A DNA stretch of 6,516 bases from Caldifarciminota bacterium (GTDB taxonomy: Bacteria; Hydrothermota; Tepidihabitantia; B3-TA06), in NCBI GenBank assembly GCA_014729665.1, contig WJJO01000143.1, forward strand, positions 1 through 6,516, written 5' to 3'. Under the pieces are notes generated by a model, which saw only the letters and a list, made by a program, of their open reading frames with translations, made no database searches and had not been told where the DNA came from. The position numbers were made by a program, and so were the translations under genes. Shown one piece after another: positions 5,717 to 6,516 of the stretch. The number at the start of each line of letters is the position of its first letter. The first letter of the stretch is position 1.

Positions 5717-6516
5717 ATGAAACGCAATAAAAAACTCCTTATCCTCGGTGTTCTGGCTCTGGTAGTAATTTCAACCCCGCTGTCGGCTCGTTTGGGCGGA
5801 TCGGGTTCCTCTGCATCCTTCTTGAGCATGGGTGGCGGTGCAAGGCCCATCTCGATGGGTTGTGCATACACCGCAATCGCCGAAGGCCCGGATGCCCTTT
5901 TCTGGAACCCTTGCGGTATTGCGAAACTGGAAGCCACCTCCGCGAGTTTCGGGCAAGCCTTGCTTTTTGCGGGGATGCTTGAGGAAAACATCGCGGTAGG
6001 CATACCTGTCACAGCAAGCGATGCAATCGGTTTTCAGATGCTTGCGCATCTGTCCGGGCAGATTGAGATTACCACCTACGAAGAACAGCAAGGTACGGGT
6101 AACTACTATACGGCCAACAACTACGCCGTAGGATTTTCCTATGCACGCGAGATGACCGATAAATTCACAGCCGGCGCCACATTCAAGATAATCGACTTAA
6201 CCCTTCATAAGGTTTCGGCCTGGGGTGTTGCAGCCGACGTCGGTGCAACCTACCGGCTTCCTTTCAGGAATCTCAGACTGGGTTTCGTGGTTCAGAACTT
6301 CGGTCCCGACATGGTCTACAACGGCGAGGCCCTGTTCTTCAATATCAACAAGGATACATTGCAGGAAGAAGACATACCGGCCAACTATGAATCGGAGGCG
6401 TTTCGCCTGCCCTTCACATTTGGCGGCGGCGCGGCAATGGACCTGGTTGATTCGGACAACTCTCGGCTGACACTGGAGGTCGACTATTTCCATCTGGCCG
6501 ACCAGTCCCCCAAGGG
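5717..6516 (+). CDS. PorV/PorQ-family outer-membrane beta-barrel protein (3' truncated by window edge)
   Basis: The frame is open from the ATG to the last base (266 full codons). Residues here count from the upstream ATG at 5714. The start KRNKK, a hydrophobic stretch and an LSA cleavage site before R26 form a Sec signal peptide with no lipobox. The mature N-terminus carries the family signature: SFLSMGGGARPISMG (35-49), AYTAIAEGPDALFWNPCGIA (51-70), with the WNP turn conserved. It continues with alternating barrel strands: NYAVGFSYAREMTDKFTAG, then TFKII, ADVGATYRLP and LRLGFVVQNFGP. Family members are usually 300-400 residues, so perhaps a quarter of the protein is missing. Known PorV binds sorting-domain cargo at the outer membrane in type IX secretion, but most relatives in FCB-type genomes are numerous and uncharacterised. 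Its position 8 nt after a gene encoding a sorting-domain protein fits a carrier role, which remains inference. Cys67 replaces the usual Ala of the WNPAG motif. Confidence 0.85.
   Translation, partial: MKRNKKLLILGVLALVVISTPLSARLGGSGSSASFLSMGGGARPISMGCAYTAIAEGPDALFWNPCGIAKLEATSASFGQALLFAGMLEENIAVGIPVTASDAIGFQMLAHLSGQIEITTYEEQQGTGNYYTANNYAVGFSYAREMTDKFTAGATFKIIDLTLHKVSAWGVAADVGATYRLPFRNLRLGFVVQNFGPDMVYNGEALFFNINKDTLQEEDIPANYESEAFRLPFTFGGGAAMDLVDSDNSRLTLEVDYFHLADQSPK

Overview
The window is a densely coding stretch, all on the + strand. It holds three consecutive co-directional genes: the 3' part of a TonB-dependent outer-membrane receptor (1-2097), a complete large secreted multidomain protein with a C-terminal sorting-type domain (2115-5705), and the 5' part of a PorV/PorQ-family outer-membrane beta-barrel protein (5717-6516). 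The gaps between the genes are only 14 and 8 nt counted to the first ATG. Each gap carries a perfect AGGAGG and no terminator, so this looks like the middle of a single operon. No RNA genes, mobile elements, CRISPR arrays or promoters are visible.

The gene content points to a Gram-negative (diderm) bacterium of the Fibrobacteres-Chlorobi-Bacteroidetes (FCB) superphylum or a related candidate phylum (WOR-3, Zixibacteria, Marinimicrobia and KSB1 have similar gene sets). The reasons are the long TonB receptor barrel, the PNPY-type C-terminal domain, and the adjacent PorV-like protein. Base composition is moderate, roughly half G+C by eye, with frequent AGG (Arg) and ATA (Ile) codons. The phylum cannot be settled from this window.

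Functionally, all three products are predicted to act at or beyond the outer membrane. The first is an energised importer. The second is a large surface or secreted protein of unknown ligand, exported by Sec and probably sorted through a type IX-like route. The third is a barrel of the family whose best-known member, PorV, carries sorting-domain cargo to the cell surface. An uptake or surface-attachment unit is a reasonable inference, but the substrate is unknown.

The most notable feature is inside the second gene. About 95 residues (nt 3975-4259) closely resemble the phage-tail Baseplate_J domain, and they appear nested in a fibronectin type III-like domain whose first and last strands are about 275 residues apart. 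The second notable feature is a roughly 200-residue, strongly acidic, Tyr/Trp-rich segment in the receptor barrel, full of Asp-Thr/Ser pairs. These pairs match the known Bacteroidetes O-glycosylation sequon.
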